This document shows, one piece after another, positions 36,215-47,844 of a stretch of 64,000 bases of DNA. The DNA comes from Poronia punctata (lineage: Eukaryota; Ascomycota; Sordariomycetes; Xylariales; Xylariaceae), in contig MU401552.1 in NCBI GenBank assembly GCA_022579005.1, positions 1 through 64,000 of the forward strand, read 5' to 3'. The first letter of the stretch is position 1, and every line of letters starts with the position of its first letter. Position numbers and translations under genes: made by a program. Under the pieces are notes generated by a model. The model saw only the letters and a program-made list of their open reading frames with translations. It was not told the DNA's origin and did no database searches.

Positions 36215-37184
36215 ATGGCGCGTCGTCCCGCTCGTTGCTACCGATACTGCAAGAACAAGGTAAGATTACAATCATTTCGAGACTAGAACCCCCAAACTCG
36301 GGCTGGGTGGAAACGTCATGCGTTATTTCCACCGATCTCTGCGGAAATGCTGTTCTTTTGGTTCTCCGTCGGTTTGAGCAGACGTGCGGACTTATGGCCA
36401 CCAATTTCTGCTAGATTGGCGGAATGGGCGAATCGATTTTCTGATGACGATATAACGATATAACGAGAGATTGGAGTCTGGACATTAACTAACAAGAGGT
36501 TCACAGCCGTATCCTAAGTCGCGGTTCAACCGTGGTGTACCCGACCCCAAGATCCGTATCTTCGATCTTGGCCGGAAGAAGGCGAACGTCGATGACTTCC
36601 CTCTGTGCATCCACATGGTCTCCAATGAGTACGAACAGCTGAGCTCCGAGGCTCTTGAAGCCGCCCGCATTTGCGCGAACAAGTACTTGGTCAAGCAGGC
36701 TGGAAAGGAAGGTTTCCACCTTCGCGTGCGCGCCCACCCTTACCACGTCGTCCGCATCAACAAGATGTTGTCGTGCGCTGGTGCCGATAGACTGCAGACT
36801 GGCATGCGTGGTGCCTGGGGCAAGCCCAACGGAACCGTTGCCCGTGTCAACATTGGCCAGATTCTATTGAGTGTCCGCACCCGTGATTCTAGTGAGTAGA
36901 AACCGTGCCCCGAGGTATATATTGAGTATATAAAGCTAACTACGATACTAGACCGCGCCATCGCTCTCGAGGCTCTCCGCCGCTCCATGTACAAGTTCCC
37001 CGGTCGCCAAAAGATCATCATCTCCAAGAACTGGGGCTTCACTCCCCTGCGCCGTGAGGAATACCTCGAGGTTAAGGCCGCCGGCAAGATTCTGGTGGAC
37101 GGTGCCTATGTTCAGTTCCTCCGCAACAAGGGCAAGATTGAGGACAACATGAGACGTTTCCCCGACGCTTTCGCCGAGGCTTAA
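36215..37184 (+). CDS. RPL10: 60S ribosomal protein L10 (uL16)
   Basis: Exons 36215-36259, 36507-36891 and 36952-37184 encode 220 aa. The start [15 protein letters not shown] is joined over a 247-nt intron to [20 protein letters not shown]. The body is uL16 from end to end: [20 protein letters not shown], the P-site loop region [20 protein letters not shown], then [20 protein letters not shown] and [13 protein letters not shown]. uL16 is added late in the cytoplasm with the help of Sqt1 and Nmd3 and completes the peptidyl-transferase surroundings. The first intron is long for this locus and close to the start, as is usual in fungal ribosomal protein genes. Confidence 0.97.
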
Positions 37185-39683
37185 GATATTCACTTTCGTC
37201 ATGTTGTAGTTGAGCAAATCTGGGATGAGAGGTTAGGCGTCATTCGGTTACTATAGCACTGTCTTATAACAGTGTCAACCAACAGGGATCTTGCATTTGC
37301 ACTATATTTCAGCTTCTAGATTTTCCTCTCCAATCCCGCGTGAATTTGCCAGGCTTTGACCGAGATGTCATTTTGCTAGAACTACATGGCATGCTAACAG
37401 CCATCGAGGGTACGAGTACATCCGTCGCTTGCTCTAGCCTTGCCACTATTTTGGGGCCATGCGTGAGCAGTACAAATATGCTGGCTGGGCAAACGCGAGT
37501 ATGGGTACATGGTCCTGCTGACATCATTATCGTGAATCTACTCATTTACGTGGGCTTGTCATCATGCTGTCAGCATAAGTAAGCGCAAGTATGGCAACTC
37601 CCGATCCCGGATACATGATACCAGAACTTCCCAGTATCCTACGGGAGTCCAACATTTTGGTCAAATTTTATAGTCGAATAAGGCGCTGGTGGTGATATAC
37701 CGTGCGCCTTGTTTGTCCCAGCAGCGCATAAGCCAACCACGTGTCTGGTACAAAATGTGTAAGGTACTAAGAGTTAAAGGTGGCCGTAATAAAACCGACC
37801 TTTTCGTACGTACGAGGATATATACACACAATAGCTTATACAGGTGGGTTGAGCGAACGTGATGCTCGGGTCAAACTCCTCAGACTTTAGAACTAGGTGG
37901 TGCTAATCGTGATGAGATATCACGGCTATGACAACACTTGATCTCTCAGTTTGAACAGTCTCGCAATAGGCTTGGCCCGAGTGGGAACAAGTGGCAACGT
38001 AATGGACTAATAAATATAGAGATATACGGTAGGTAGCGGGATAATTGATCTCGAAATTTATGCACCTGAAATAGGTTCATGCAGGGACTCTCATTGCTGA
38101 CAGCAGACCACTTGTAACGGAGAATGGCGTTATCTGTTGTTCTGTTGCATCGCCTCTGAAACGCATTACTTCGCCCCTCGATAATCAGAAAGATTTCAAC
38201 CGTGACAATGGCCTTTAAAGCCAGCACGATTAGGACCGGTGGTCACTTTGTTTTCGATTTCACCCAACTCTATTTCCTACCTATCGGCCCTTGGCTGGAA
38301 GACACCCAAAACAAGCTCTGAGAGTGATCTCATAGACTGCCCAGATCCGTCCAACATACGTGTAGTAGTGACCGGTGTTGAGACTAAAATGGCTTGTCTG
38401 ACCAGGAGTTCTGATGACAAAACATGTGTGAGTGGGCGGTCTTGGGAGTGGTTGATGGCTTATCGCATCATCTACGTACATACGAATACCTTCCGTCTCT
38501 CTCTCTCTCTCGCTAGCATACAAATGAATGTACGGGTACATCGACGGGTACATCGGTAGTCGGTGTGCACGATCCCGGTCCCCTTTGTTGTTTTCGGACA
38601 GTTTGAATACCTATCAGTCAATTCGCTGGACATTCTCATCATACTTCATTGGTAAATGGGGTTGTCAATCAGGTCCTCCCGGTATTTGTTCCTCCAACAA
38701 GCTCTTAGAGTCCCTGCAAGTCTGGTCAGTAGCGTCTTGGAGAGGCCAATAGGAAACGGTACCTAGGTACTTGGAAGAATGATGTGCTATCATCTCCTAC
38801 CCGAAACAAGTAAGTTTACAGCCATCGACCTACTGTTGCTTGAAGGTTAGCCCAAAGAGGTTTAACCGCGTCGATAAGACAGCCTTTTTGGCTTTTCCCC
38901 AAAGGTCACACCTACATCTTACCTGTGGCCTGCGCAGTTGCCCTCCGCCCCCTCCATGTCACCATCACATGTACGTGTACCTACAACAACCCAATTGTAG
39001 TCTCGTCCCTGTTCAAAAGCCGCTCTACGTTATGTACACGTACCTGAGCATCTACGCGCGGCATCCAGCAGTCAGCAGAACCGTCTCAAGCGCCCCCCAA
39101 CCAAAATAGGTGTCACAGGAATGCCCGTATGCCCGATAGTAGATACCCTGATCACATATAGCCCCCTGCTTTTGTGTCTTTCCCATCTCCCATCCTTTGC
39201 CCTTGCCATAAACGATCAGCATATTTCCTCTACAGCCCTTTATCGTGTTCTGAGGCCCCAAACCAATAACAAGCGCAAAATAAAAGTAGATATATTACCT
39301 CATCTTTGCGGCGTCGGCACCTACTATATCGGCTCGATGGGCATATCTCTTTCGTGACGCGTTCAACTTATAAAGCGCAACGACTGAAAACGCCACAGTA
39401 CCATATCGTTTCAGACCGGCGGACCTCTGCCATCTTGTCCAGTGCTGATCACGAGCTTGTCTAAAAGCAATTGCTACCACTTCTGCTATTACCATTGCAG
39501 GTCGAGTCTCTTACATCGGTAACCGGATCATCTTCGATATCCTGTTGTGTGATATCCTTGTATAGCCGGGTCGCAGCCTCCAGATATCAACCAACTCACA
39601 TACACAAACAAATATCCATCTCCCGGGACAGCATCCTGCCCCTCGGCTGGGCACCCCTGGACCCCACCTTACTCACCTTCGCC
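37185..39683. other. intergenic, 2.5 kb, no gene recognised
   Basis: No protein-like frame. Features seen are a CT microsatellite near 38500-38514 and a palindromic GGTACCTAGGTAC at about 38758. The last 200 bases, with C-rich and CA-rich stretches, are likely the 5' leader of the next gene. Confidence 0.5.
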
Positions 39684-41420
39684 ATGGCATTTCAACAACC
39701 CACCCGCCAGGCCGCACGGGTCTTTAGGCCTGCAGTCGAGGACGATGCTCCCCAGCCCCAGTTCAGCGTCGCCCGGTCCCTCGAGGATTCGCAGACATGG
39801 GTGTTGTTTTCGCCAGCTACGGATGCGGGCACCACTACGTCCTACCTGACTTCGACTCACGCCTCCAACATAACACCGGGCCGTTCGCGGCTAAGTGACA
39901 TCGGAAGCTTTAGAACACTCGCCCCTTCCGATGTTAGTGCCGGCCATCACCAGCACTCGGGTAGCTTGGTCGATGCTATTGACGATGATGACGACAATGA
40001 ATTGGACAGCCTGGACAGTCACTTGCCAGAGTTTCGTTCGATGCCCGACTTTTACGTCACTTCAGACGACCTACCCCACTCAACTCCTGTAGTACCCGCT
40101 CACGATGGGCTCGGGTCATTTCGGATCGAGCAAGAGGGCATGGGAGCGGATGCCCAGAACCGACTCTACGCGTTCGAGAGATACAACCCCCGCCGCGTGA
40201 CGAAGCGGCGTGAAAGCATCGAACGAAGACTAGAACTTGAGACTGAAGACACGGAAGAGGCCGACAAAATTCGTAGGATTGAATCATGGCGTCTCGAACA
40301 GAGTCGCTATCTTTTGGGTGAAATCCAGAAAGAGACCCGCAGGCGGCGTCGCTCGGCAGCCAGCAACTCTCACATCGCTCGCGCAGATCTGAAAACCGAT
40401 GGCCCGGTAAATATTGCAATAGGAGGAGAGGCGGAAGGCGATCTGGACGGTGAGTGGCATGACCACAACCTCGGCGATTCCCCTGAAAACCGCGATTCCA
40501 TCTGGGGTCGCATTACCCGCAAGGTAGTCAGGGACCTATTGGGCATCGATGACAAGACCTTGTCAGTCCTGTTCGGTGAGGGCCTTCCGGACGACGAGGA
40601 AGATCTCTGCACTACACCCAAGGCGTCTGTGCCCCTGCCGCATCCGGGTGGCACCCTTTCCCAGTCTGGGCCAGATAGCGGCTGGCAAGTTAAGATGCTC
40701 GAAAAGGTAGCTACCGAGCTAGGCCTTCTAGTTCACCAACTCTCCGAGCATCCCGGCGCGTTTTCAACCTATAGTCGCATGCAGCAAATGCCCATTCCCT
40801 ATGCGGGGCTGCCTGCTATACCCGAAAGCGGCAACGACGTGGTGCCGGAAACGGAGACACCCGGCCTACGTGAGACGATGCCCGAATTTCGACCGACCAT
40901 ACAACCGACTACCCAACAGTCTCCACGACCTGCCGGCACGCCCCAGACGCACCCCGTATCTGGCTCCGGTAAAGGGGCCCCACATTCGCAACCCGATAAC
41001 GGCGCCAATTTCACACAAGAAGAGTGGGAACAGAACCTGGATATCCGGCTCGTGTTCCGCTACCTCCGATCCCGCTTCCTATCGCATTCAAGTGGTAGTA
41101 GTGGGTCCTTTAGCACTTCGCACCTATCAACTTCTAGCTCCCCAGATATATCTGCGAAAGTAGCAAGAGTTCGTCAAAACCACCCTCTCGTGTCTCGGGC
41201 GCGCAACGTGTCCATGGAGAGGCGCATATCCAAGACGACGACAGGCGCCAACTCGGCGCTCTTCAGGCCCGTTTCCAGTTGTGCCAGCCAGAGCACGCGG
41301 CGGTCAGTACGGAGAAGCAGCTGTTCATCGTCGCGTCATTACTGGGACATTGGCGGGTCGGCCGGTACTGGATCTATGATTGCTACCACAGGACCTATGG
41401 GCAGCTGGGGAGAGGTATGA
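39684..41420 (+). CDS. uncharacterised, mostly disordered protein, 578 aa
   Basis: The frame is open from 39471, but the first ATG is at 39684 in a strong context (CGCCATGG). The protein has acidic runs (DAIDDDDDNELDSLDSHLPE), a basic helical part (YNPRRVTKRRESIERRLELE, KETRRRRRS), and the segments SIWGRITRKVVRDLLGIDDK and QEEWEQNLDIRLVFRYLRSR, which look folded. The Ser/Arg-rich end contains SRHYWDIGGSAG and WGEV. I recognise no named domain; the folded patches suggest a conserved fungal family. The stop overlaps a splice-donor-like GTATGA at 41415, and a coding-looking segment at 41550-41692 could provide an alternative C-terminus, so the 3' end is uncertain. Confidence 0.75.
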   Translation: MAFQQPTRQAARVFRPAVEDDAPQPQFSVARSLEDSQTWVLFSPATDAGTTTSYLTSTHASNITPGRSRLSDIGSFRTLAPSDVSAGHHQHSGSLVDAIDDDDDNELDSLDSHLPEFRSMPDFYVTSDDLPHSTPVVPAHDGLGSFRIEQEGMGADAQNRLYAFERYNPRRVTKRRESIERRLELETEDTEEADKIRRIESWRLEQSRYLLGEIQKETRRRRRSAASNSHIARADLKTDGPVNIAIGGEAEGDLDGEWHDHNLGDSPENRDSIWGRITRKVVRDLLGIDDKTLSVLFGEGLPDDEEDLCTTPKASVPLPHPGGTLSQSGPDSGWQVKMLEKVATELGLLVHQLSEHPGAFSTYSRMQQMPIPYAGLPAIPESGNDVVPETETPGLRETMPEFRPTIQPTTQQSPRPAGTPQTHPVSGSGKGAPHSQPDNGANFTQEEWEQNLDIRLVFRYLRSRFLSHSSGSSGSFSTSHLSTSSSPDISAKVARVRQNHPLVSRARNVSMERRISKTTTGANSALFRPVSSCASQSTRRSVRRSSCSSSRHYWDIGGSAGTGSMIATTGPMGSWGEV

Positions 41421-43287
41421 GCAAGTTTGCCATATGTCTCGATGCACCGTAGCGCTTCCATGTGTCCTGTCGCTTATGGCCCACAGTTACACACTGTAAT
41501 TTGTATGCTGTACTTTATGAGACGACCTTGTTCATTGCATTTAATACAGGGAGGATCCATCACTATTTGGAGTTTTTGTATCAAGATTTGCTTCCAGTTT
41601 CGCTATTCACCGAGGTTATGGCATCTATACCGAGCGGCCGAACAGGGGAAGATAACATGGTTCACTGGTCGGACCTAGACCTAGTCTATTAAGACACCGG
41701 TGGTCTCCAAGCTCCAAGTTATATTTGGCGTGTGCATGATGAAGTTATGATATTCATGAGTTATGTATATAAAGTAGTAAACATCTGGACTCTGATCTGG
41801 GTTAGAGCCAAATTTGGCTTAGAACAATGGATGGGTGAGGCGAGCAGTTTGATCGCCCTATTCTACCTATGTGTAATTTCGCAATCTGTCCCCAAAACCT
41901 CAGTGCCCGAACTGCCTGAATAACAAATTCCTGGCCTGTGTTATGTATCGTAAAGACGGATCATAACCAAAACTGCAAGGCGGGTGGTTGCAACTGTCTA
42001 CCAACGGTAAGGCGGCGGCCAAAAACCGGTAAACTGCAACAGTTTCACATAAGCCACTTGTTGTAAACCAACCCGCGGCTCTCTTGCTGGCTTATGAGTC
42101 TGCGCTTGCGTTGAGACATGTCGAGCGCGTTCCCAGATGCCAGCTTCTCTATCTGGTGTCTGTTTCTTGCATACACTCCTATAGGTACATGCGACGTTGC
42201 TTGTTGGCTTCCTGGACTTAGGAGGCCGTCCAGGTTTTACATGCATAGTTCCTTGTTTAAAGTGCGTCGGCAGAGGTTTACCGTTGTAGTTTAGAATCAG
42301 ATACTACCTACATGGTATGTACCTGACGTGCCTGGCTACTTGGAATAGGCAGCAAACACCACCTGGTGACATCCAATGAGATGCAGGGCGGGCGTCAACA
42401 GGGATCGTGAAGAACACAGTTCTCCTTCACAGCAATGTACGTCCTAGTACTAGACTAGCCTGTACTACTTGCCCTCGGCGGATATTAAATACCTCCATGT
42501 ACACGTCAAATGCGTACATTAATACGTGGAGTTCGCTTGAATTTGCATGTATCTTCTACGTGTACTCGATTGCTGACTCGGCAGGTGCTACCGCTTCATT
42601 CGACGCGAAACCCCTGTCTGCCAACCCCACATCCAACACCCCCCATCCCACCGACTCACTTTAAGTTTTGGGAGTACTCGTAGGAACTATCCAAGTACCT
42701 CCCAAGCTATCACTAACTCGGACCAATTCCTTGGGCGCCTCACTTTTTCGCAACATCAATTACCCCCCTCGTCGCGACATCATATTGTTCGAATTTATTT
42801 CCCGGCCATTCTCGCCTTGTTTCCCTGTTCCTGTCGGTCTCCGTCCTGAGCGCTCTTATATGACATTCAAAGCTCATCCTCCCCGTATAAGAACAGCCGT
42901 GCATGCACACTCGGTCAGTGCCTGCCGGGACGAACATTTATATAGTGGTATCCAGCTCTGCGGGCGCACAAGGATTGAAGAACTCAAGCTGATTATAAGT
43001 GTTAGGATAAGGCCATGCGCTAGGCCTGCCCTTCGATCGCCGCCCATGGGGGTCCTTGGAACGGTAGCTCGCACATAATCAAGACCAGCTCCAGGCCTAT
43101 CACGTCTACCGCGCATATCACGACACGAACCTTTGCCTGCCACGGATATAAACAGAGCTACCTCCCTCGATCTATTTCTCCACGGCTCTCCTCGCCCTTG
43201 CATTCTCCACGCGTACCGATTCTCGTTGCTTACCCACCTAGCTTCAACACGACCGATGCCCACAGCGCCCGGTAACCAAACCCCCCA
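41421..43287. other. intergenic, possible alternative exon at its left end
   Basis: Apart from the candidate exon at 41550-41692 (RIHHYLEFLYQDLLPVSLF and an acidic end), no gene is recognised. The stretch just before 43288 is C-rich and probably the 5' leader of the following gene. Confidence 0.45.
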
Positions 43288-46200
43288 ATGGCAGGACCAT
43301 CCCCGGATTTTCAATTCCCAAATACCTCCTTCTTTAATATCTACACCGATACGCCCCAGGTCACTCATGCTCCTAGTCTCCCGGGCGGACCGTGCAACTA
43401 TGTTGATCTGAGCCATGGCCCGAATGGCCAGAAATGTGGATGTCGCCGTTTCTGGAGGCGCATTCCATTCAGCGTGCCTGACGGACAGGGCCAAACAGGA
43501 TACCCGCCTGTTCTCTCCAATGGATATGAGGACCAAGCCGCCTGGTGCATGTGCTCCCATCATGCCTGCTTCCACGACGATGTACGGGATAGCCCGGCCC
43601 AAAGCGCGATCAATCCGGTCGTCACGTCCAGCGAGCTAAATGGCCAGGAAAATGAACGGCCGAGGACAATGCGTGAACCACTGACCCCCGTGATGCCGGA
43701 TCTTTCTTTCAAATTCTCTAATTCCTTTGGAAACCGCGTGGATTTTGATGCTTTCCTAAACTCTGCCATGGATTCGGATAGGACCATAGAAGCCCCCCGG
43801 CCAAATGCGAAGAATGGACCTACCCAGGAATATTCAATACCCGATACACTGGGTTGGACTAGTCTTGTCCAGCCGGAGACGGAACAAGCCGGGTCGCTTG
43901 CTCCGATACCTAGCCAGTGTTTGATGGCATCCCAGCCCAGTTCAACCACTTCATCGGCCCGCATCGCCTATCTTAAACCGTTTTCTGGAAAAGGGCTTCA
44001 AACACTTAGTGGTGTCAAATCCAAGGCTGCCGAGCCACCCCGGGAGATGGGCCATGTAGTAGAACCAGGTAATGAGGACGCCGAGGGAATTGATAAGGGC
44101 AGGCTTGTAAATACAGACCTGGACGTGGAGGCGGACGGAGACGATATCCAGACCGTGACAAACACGCCCAAGTCAACGAGGAATGCCAATATGGATGTGG
44201 GACTTGACCAATCACCAGAACTAGGGGTTAACCGAACGGCCTTCCATTTGCTTTCCGCCACTGTACAGGGCCACGAGCAGCGCATCGAGAACCTCGAAGG
44301 TGTTTCTTTTTCGGCTGCTGCGCACGACGTTTGCCACGAGAAACATGACCAGGCCGATCTCCGGGTCACAGAGCTAGAGTCGCGCGTGGAAGAAGTGGAA
44401 AAGATACTCAACGATAACGGAAGTAGCGCTTCGGGCCACTCCATGCGTCGGCCCGCCGCCACGGGCCTCGACGATGCTACCGCCAGTGTTGCGTCTGTGC
44501 CGTCTAGTGTAGGTAGTTACACCGCCGACCGCGAAGAGCTTTATAGCGAGCTTCGATTCCTAAAGGCCCAGCTCAAACAGCTACAAGGGATCTCTGCCGT
44601 TCCCTCTCCCTTTTGTCCATGGGAAGTAGAGGTCATCTTCCTTCCATTCCCCCTTAGGAATGTTTGGCTGGACCAGCGTGACCCCAGCAGCCAGCGGGTC
44701 CCCGGCGGAGGCTCGGTGGAAGCTGATGCATGGACACAGCTGCCTAATAACTTTGAACCTCAGTCGCCGGCCTTCAGTGACTGGGCAGGGCCGGAGGTCG
44801 ATACAGACTGGTTAGTAGGGCGTGCCTGTTCGCCCGACAACTTGATCGGACAGAGACTGAAGAGCCGCGGACTGGTGAAAAACATCACAGTCCGCGGCCC
44901 CGATGCTCATAGCGTGCATCACGCCATGTCGGAGGCCTTTGGCACCATGTTCCGTACTTTCTCTCGATTGCAAGGCAAGGTCCATCATGGCTCCGTTGCT
45001 CATCCTCGCATCACCAAGTTCCTCGGGCTGCAGTCGCCGTGGGTGCCCCTGCGAAAGGTCCATAAGGAATCGAGGCTTCGCTTCCTTACGCCGGCCGAGA
45101 TGGTCACACCTGTTTCGTGGGACTTCCAGTTCTTAGTTTCGAGCATCGTTATGAAATCACAAGGTGTCCATCGTCTTTTCATCACCCATCCCGAGGCATA
45201 CCTTCAGAATCTGGATGCGTACGAGAACGGGTGGAATTGGCAGCGCCTGCGGGAGCTGAGCCGTGTTTACGGCGACTCACAAGGCAGCCAGGAGATCCCC
45301 GAAGGAGACGCCAAGGAGGACTGCTGGGTCTGGCATAACGTCTTGGACGAAACCCCCTTGGCCAACAGCCATTCGTCGAGGGCCCAAGATATGCACCCAT
45401 CCGCACCAGAGCACTGGCGCGCCATGTCGGCCTCGGCAGGGCCATGGAACGGCCCGATGGGCACTCGGATTGCAACCCCATCCCTGACCCTGAGGCGTTC
45501 TGGGTCACGGGCGCAATCGCCAGCCGTGTCCCGGGAACGACAGTCATCTAGACCTCCCCGTTTCCGAACGACCTCCCTGCCCCCGGCTGCCCAGGCCCTG
45601 GTGCCCAGCCTTCCGAAGCGGCGCATAACGTCTCATGGCCACCCCCATGATGAGCGGCATGTCTCGCCTCAACCAGCGAGGGTACCTCAAAGGGTACCGC
45701 TGGCGAAGCGTCGCTCTACTCGCTCACCATCCTTCCAGCGTCGTCTAAACCGGTACACGCCCCGCTACAGTACAGCATCGCCCAGCCCACTACCCGAGCT
45801 ACACGGGCTGCGCGCCACAACCCCTTTCTACGCCACACCATATAGTAATGCTCCTTTTACCAGTACACGGCCTTATCGTGGCCATGGCGCGGATGGGGAC
45901 GGCACTGTTCATTTCGGCGTCGACGAAGGTGATAGTGGCAGTGAGATAAATATTTACGAGGACGATGCCATGGAGAGCGACAGTGAGGAGAATATTGATT
46001 TTGATGAAGAGGAGCGGGATGATAGCTCCATGGTTGATCTGGGTCACGACACTTATCGATCAAGGCCACACTCACGGCCACGGTCGAACGAGTCCTGGCA
46101 GGAAGGTCAGGTTCCTAGTGCTCCTGAAGACGAGCCTTGGGCAGGCATAGATGACGATGAAAATTGCGACCCGCATATCAACCTTTATAGTGTTGACGAT

Positions 46201-46380
46201 GTCATGGGGGGCACCCAAGATGAGGCGGATACTGCGATGACGAGTGCCGACGAAGACGAGACGCAGAGCCAAGGCTCCAGCGCGCCGAGCGAGTACCCCA
46301 GTACCGAACCTAATTGGGTGACCAGCGGCAGAGAGCAGGAGTTTAGGATTTTTGAAGATACACGTCACTTACGCGGATGA
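43288..46380 (+). CDS. uncharacterised protein with N-terminal Cys/His cluster, 1030 aa
   Basis: A single open exon starts at ATG 43288 with A at -3. Residues 36-96 hold cysteines and histidines in a zinc-site-like order: Cys36, Cys50-Gly-Cys52, then WCMCSHHACFH with Cys87, Cys89, His91/92, Cys94 and His96. A disordered part is followed by predicted coiled coils (about 330-375, ADLRVTELESRVEEVEKIL, and 420-440, ELYSELRFLKAQLKQLQ). A folded-looking core (~450-690) contains PWEVEVIFLPFPLRNVWLDQ, WLVGRACSPDNLIGQRLKSR, FGTMFRTFSRLQG and SRLRFLTPAEMVTPVSWDFQ. The rest is basic, then strongly acidic. I do not recognise the family. A chromatin- or nucleus-associated role would fit the charge pattern, but this is speculation. 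Confidence 0.82.
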   Translation: MAGPSPDFQFPNTSFFNIYTDTPQVTHAPSLPGGPCNYVDLSHGPNGQKCGCRRFWRRIPFSVPDGQGQTGYPPVLSNGYEDQAAWCMCSHHACFHDDVRDSPAQSAINPVVTSSELNGQENERPRTMREPLTPVMPDLSFKFSNSFGNRVDFDAFLNSAMDSDRTIEAPRPNAKNGPTQEYSIPDTLGWTSLVQPETEQAGSLAPIPSQCLMASQPSSTTSSARIAYLKPFSGKGLQTLSGVKSKAAEPPREMGHVVEPGNEDAEGIDKGRLVNTDLDVEADGDDIQTVTNTPKSTRNANMDVGLDQSPELGVNRTAFHLLSATVQGHEQRIENLEGVSFSAAAHDVCHEKHDQADLRVTELESRVEEVEKILNDNGSSASGHSMRRPAATGLDDATASVASVPSSVGSYTADREELYSELRFLKAQLKQLQGISAVPSPFCPWEVEVIFLPFPLRNVWLDQRDPSSQRVPGGGSVEADAWTQLPNNFEPQSPAFSDWAGPEVDTDWLVGRACSPDNLIGQRLKSRGLVKNITVRGPDAHSVHHAMSEAFGTMFRTFSRLQGKVHHGSVAHPRITKFLGLQSPWVPLRKVHKESRLRFLTPAEMVTPVSWDFQFLVSSIVMKSQGVHRLFITHPEAYLQNLDAYENGWNWQRLRELSRVYGDSQGSQEIPEGDAKEDCWVWHNVLDETPLANSHSSRAQDMHPSAPEHWRAMSASAGPWNGPMGTRIATPSLTLRRSGSRAQSPAVSRERQSSRPPRFRTTSLPPAAQALVPSLPKRRITSHGHPHDERHVSPQPARVPQRVPLAKRRSTRSPSFQRRLNRYTPRYSTASPSPLPELHGLRATTPFYATPYSNAPFTSTRPYRGHGADGDGTVHFGVDEGDSGSEINIYEDDAMESDSEENIDFDEEERDDSSMVDLGHDTYRSRPHSRPRSNESWQEGQVPSAPEDEPWAGIDDDENCDPHINLYSVDDVMGGTQDEADTAMTSADEDETQSQGSSAPSEYPSTEPNWVTSGREQEFRIFEDTRHLRG

Positions 46381-47844
46381 GTGTTATTGCCCCATCTATA
46401 TTTCGGGACCCTTCTGTTTCACGACGGGGGAAGGCAGAAGGTCCTTGTCCGAGTTGTTTGCTTTTCTTTTCTTTGTTCGGTTTTGTTTCAACCAAACCGC
46501 CCCTCTCCTTTTCTCTCTCTCTTTTTCTTTCTTCCTTTCCCTCGTCCTCTCAACAGCGTGTTCTCGTCCGGTCGGGTAGAGTGGGTGGAGTAGGATGATT
46601 TGTAACGACACTGGGTACGTAACATGTCATGGCGGGCCAGCGGTGGGCATAGAGGATGGTGTTTTTGGCGGGTTATTATCAGATTTCTAGGTCCTCTTAT
46701 TTGGCATATGGGAGTGGGAAGGGGCATTGAGAGGCCATTTTCTTGTTTATTTCCTAAACCTCTTACTTGGATCTCATGAATACCCTCATCGGCGATCGCA
46801 GCATGTTTGAGTTTAATGGCTCAGCGTCGAACGCACTATTAGAAGTAGAACACCTGTTTGTTCATTCATGTTGTATATTTCAAATACATGCGTGGCTATA
46901 GTTTAGATTTACATGAAGCACATCATGAAACACGATACAAAGCGGGACAGGGGAGCAGGGGAAAAGGGATGATGTCTACAAACTCTTTTCAGGTTTGCCG
47001 AGAGGAGAATGTAACTAGGTGGACATTCAATATTCTCAACTTATTCTATTCAAACACTGGACCGGGACACTTCCACCCACCACGTTTACAACACCTACCC
47101 AAGTCCTATCATCGTTTACATGGCCGGGACTAAGGCGATATGTGGCTAGAGACATAGATATAGAACGTCATGAGCTACTTTCAATAGTTTAGCCGGTGCC
47201 TCAGCTAATCAAAGTGCAGACATATGACTAATAATCAAAGAGGGGATGGGATGAAGGCGGGGCAACTTGTGGAAATGCAGGTGCAACAGAAGCAAAATAC
47301 CATTAGAAGCTCGTCGCAATGCAAGCACCAAGCACCAAGCACCTGTTTTAGGTAATTACACAATCCAAATGAAGTACTTACCTATTCTCTTAACCCCGCC
47401 GCTAAGCGCATACCAATCAATAGAAGGCCGTAGACAAGACAAGATAGGTACGGAGAGCTATCGGCCTCTACCTACTACCCCGAATAACATCGTAGCACTA
47501 TGACTAGGCGAAACCCCCACCATAAGTTATAACCACTTCCCCAGGGGGTCTGTCTTGCTTTTATATCGTTTTGACCGTTCCCCTTCCTAAGACCGTAGAA
47601 GTATAACAATATACACCGAGACATCGCGTGGGCCTTTCTAAGCGTTTCTTGTCAGTAGAACCAGATTCCTTCACTTCATCCTGTATCAATTGCTACGCAG
47701 GTGCTAGGCCCTCACAAAGGTATAGCTTCCAAGTTTGCGCCTTGAAAACATGCTCACTTCGCATGAAAGCAAAGATGGGAAAAGCTGACATGACAGTTAT
47801 CCTCCTAGGTTTCAAAAAGAAGAAAAGTTTCACGACTGCAAAAA
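46381..47844. other. intergenic, no gene recognised
   Basis: Begins with a CT/TTTC-rich 3' flank of the large gene (46460-46550). No coding or RNA gene is seen in the remainder. The bases before 47845 form the 5' leader of the reductase gene. Confidence 0.5.

Noticed and set aside
42874..43602. 242-codon minus-strand open frame
   Set aside because: Overlaps the start of the 1030-aa gene in antisense, has no recognisable motif and crosses its leader.
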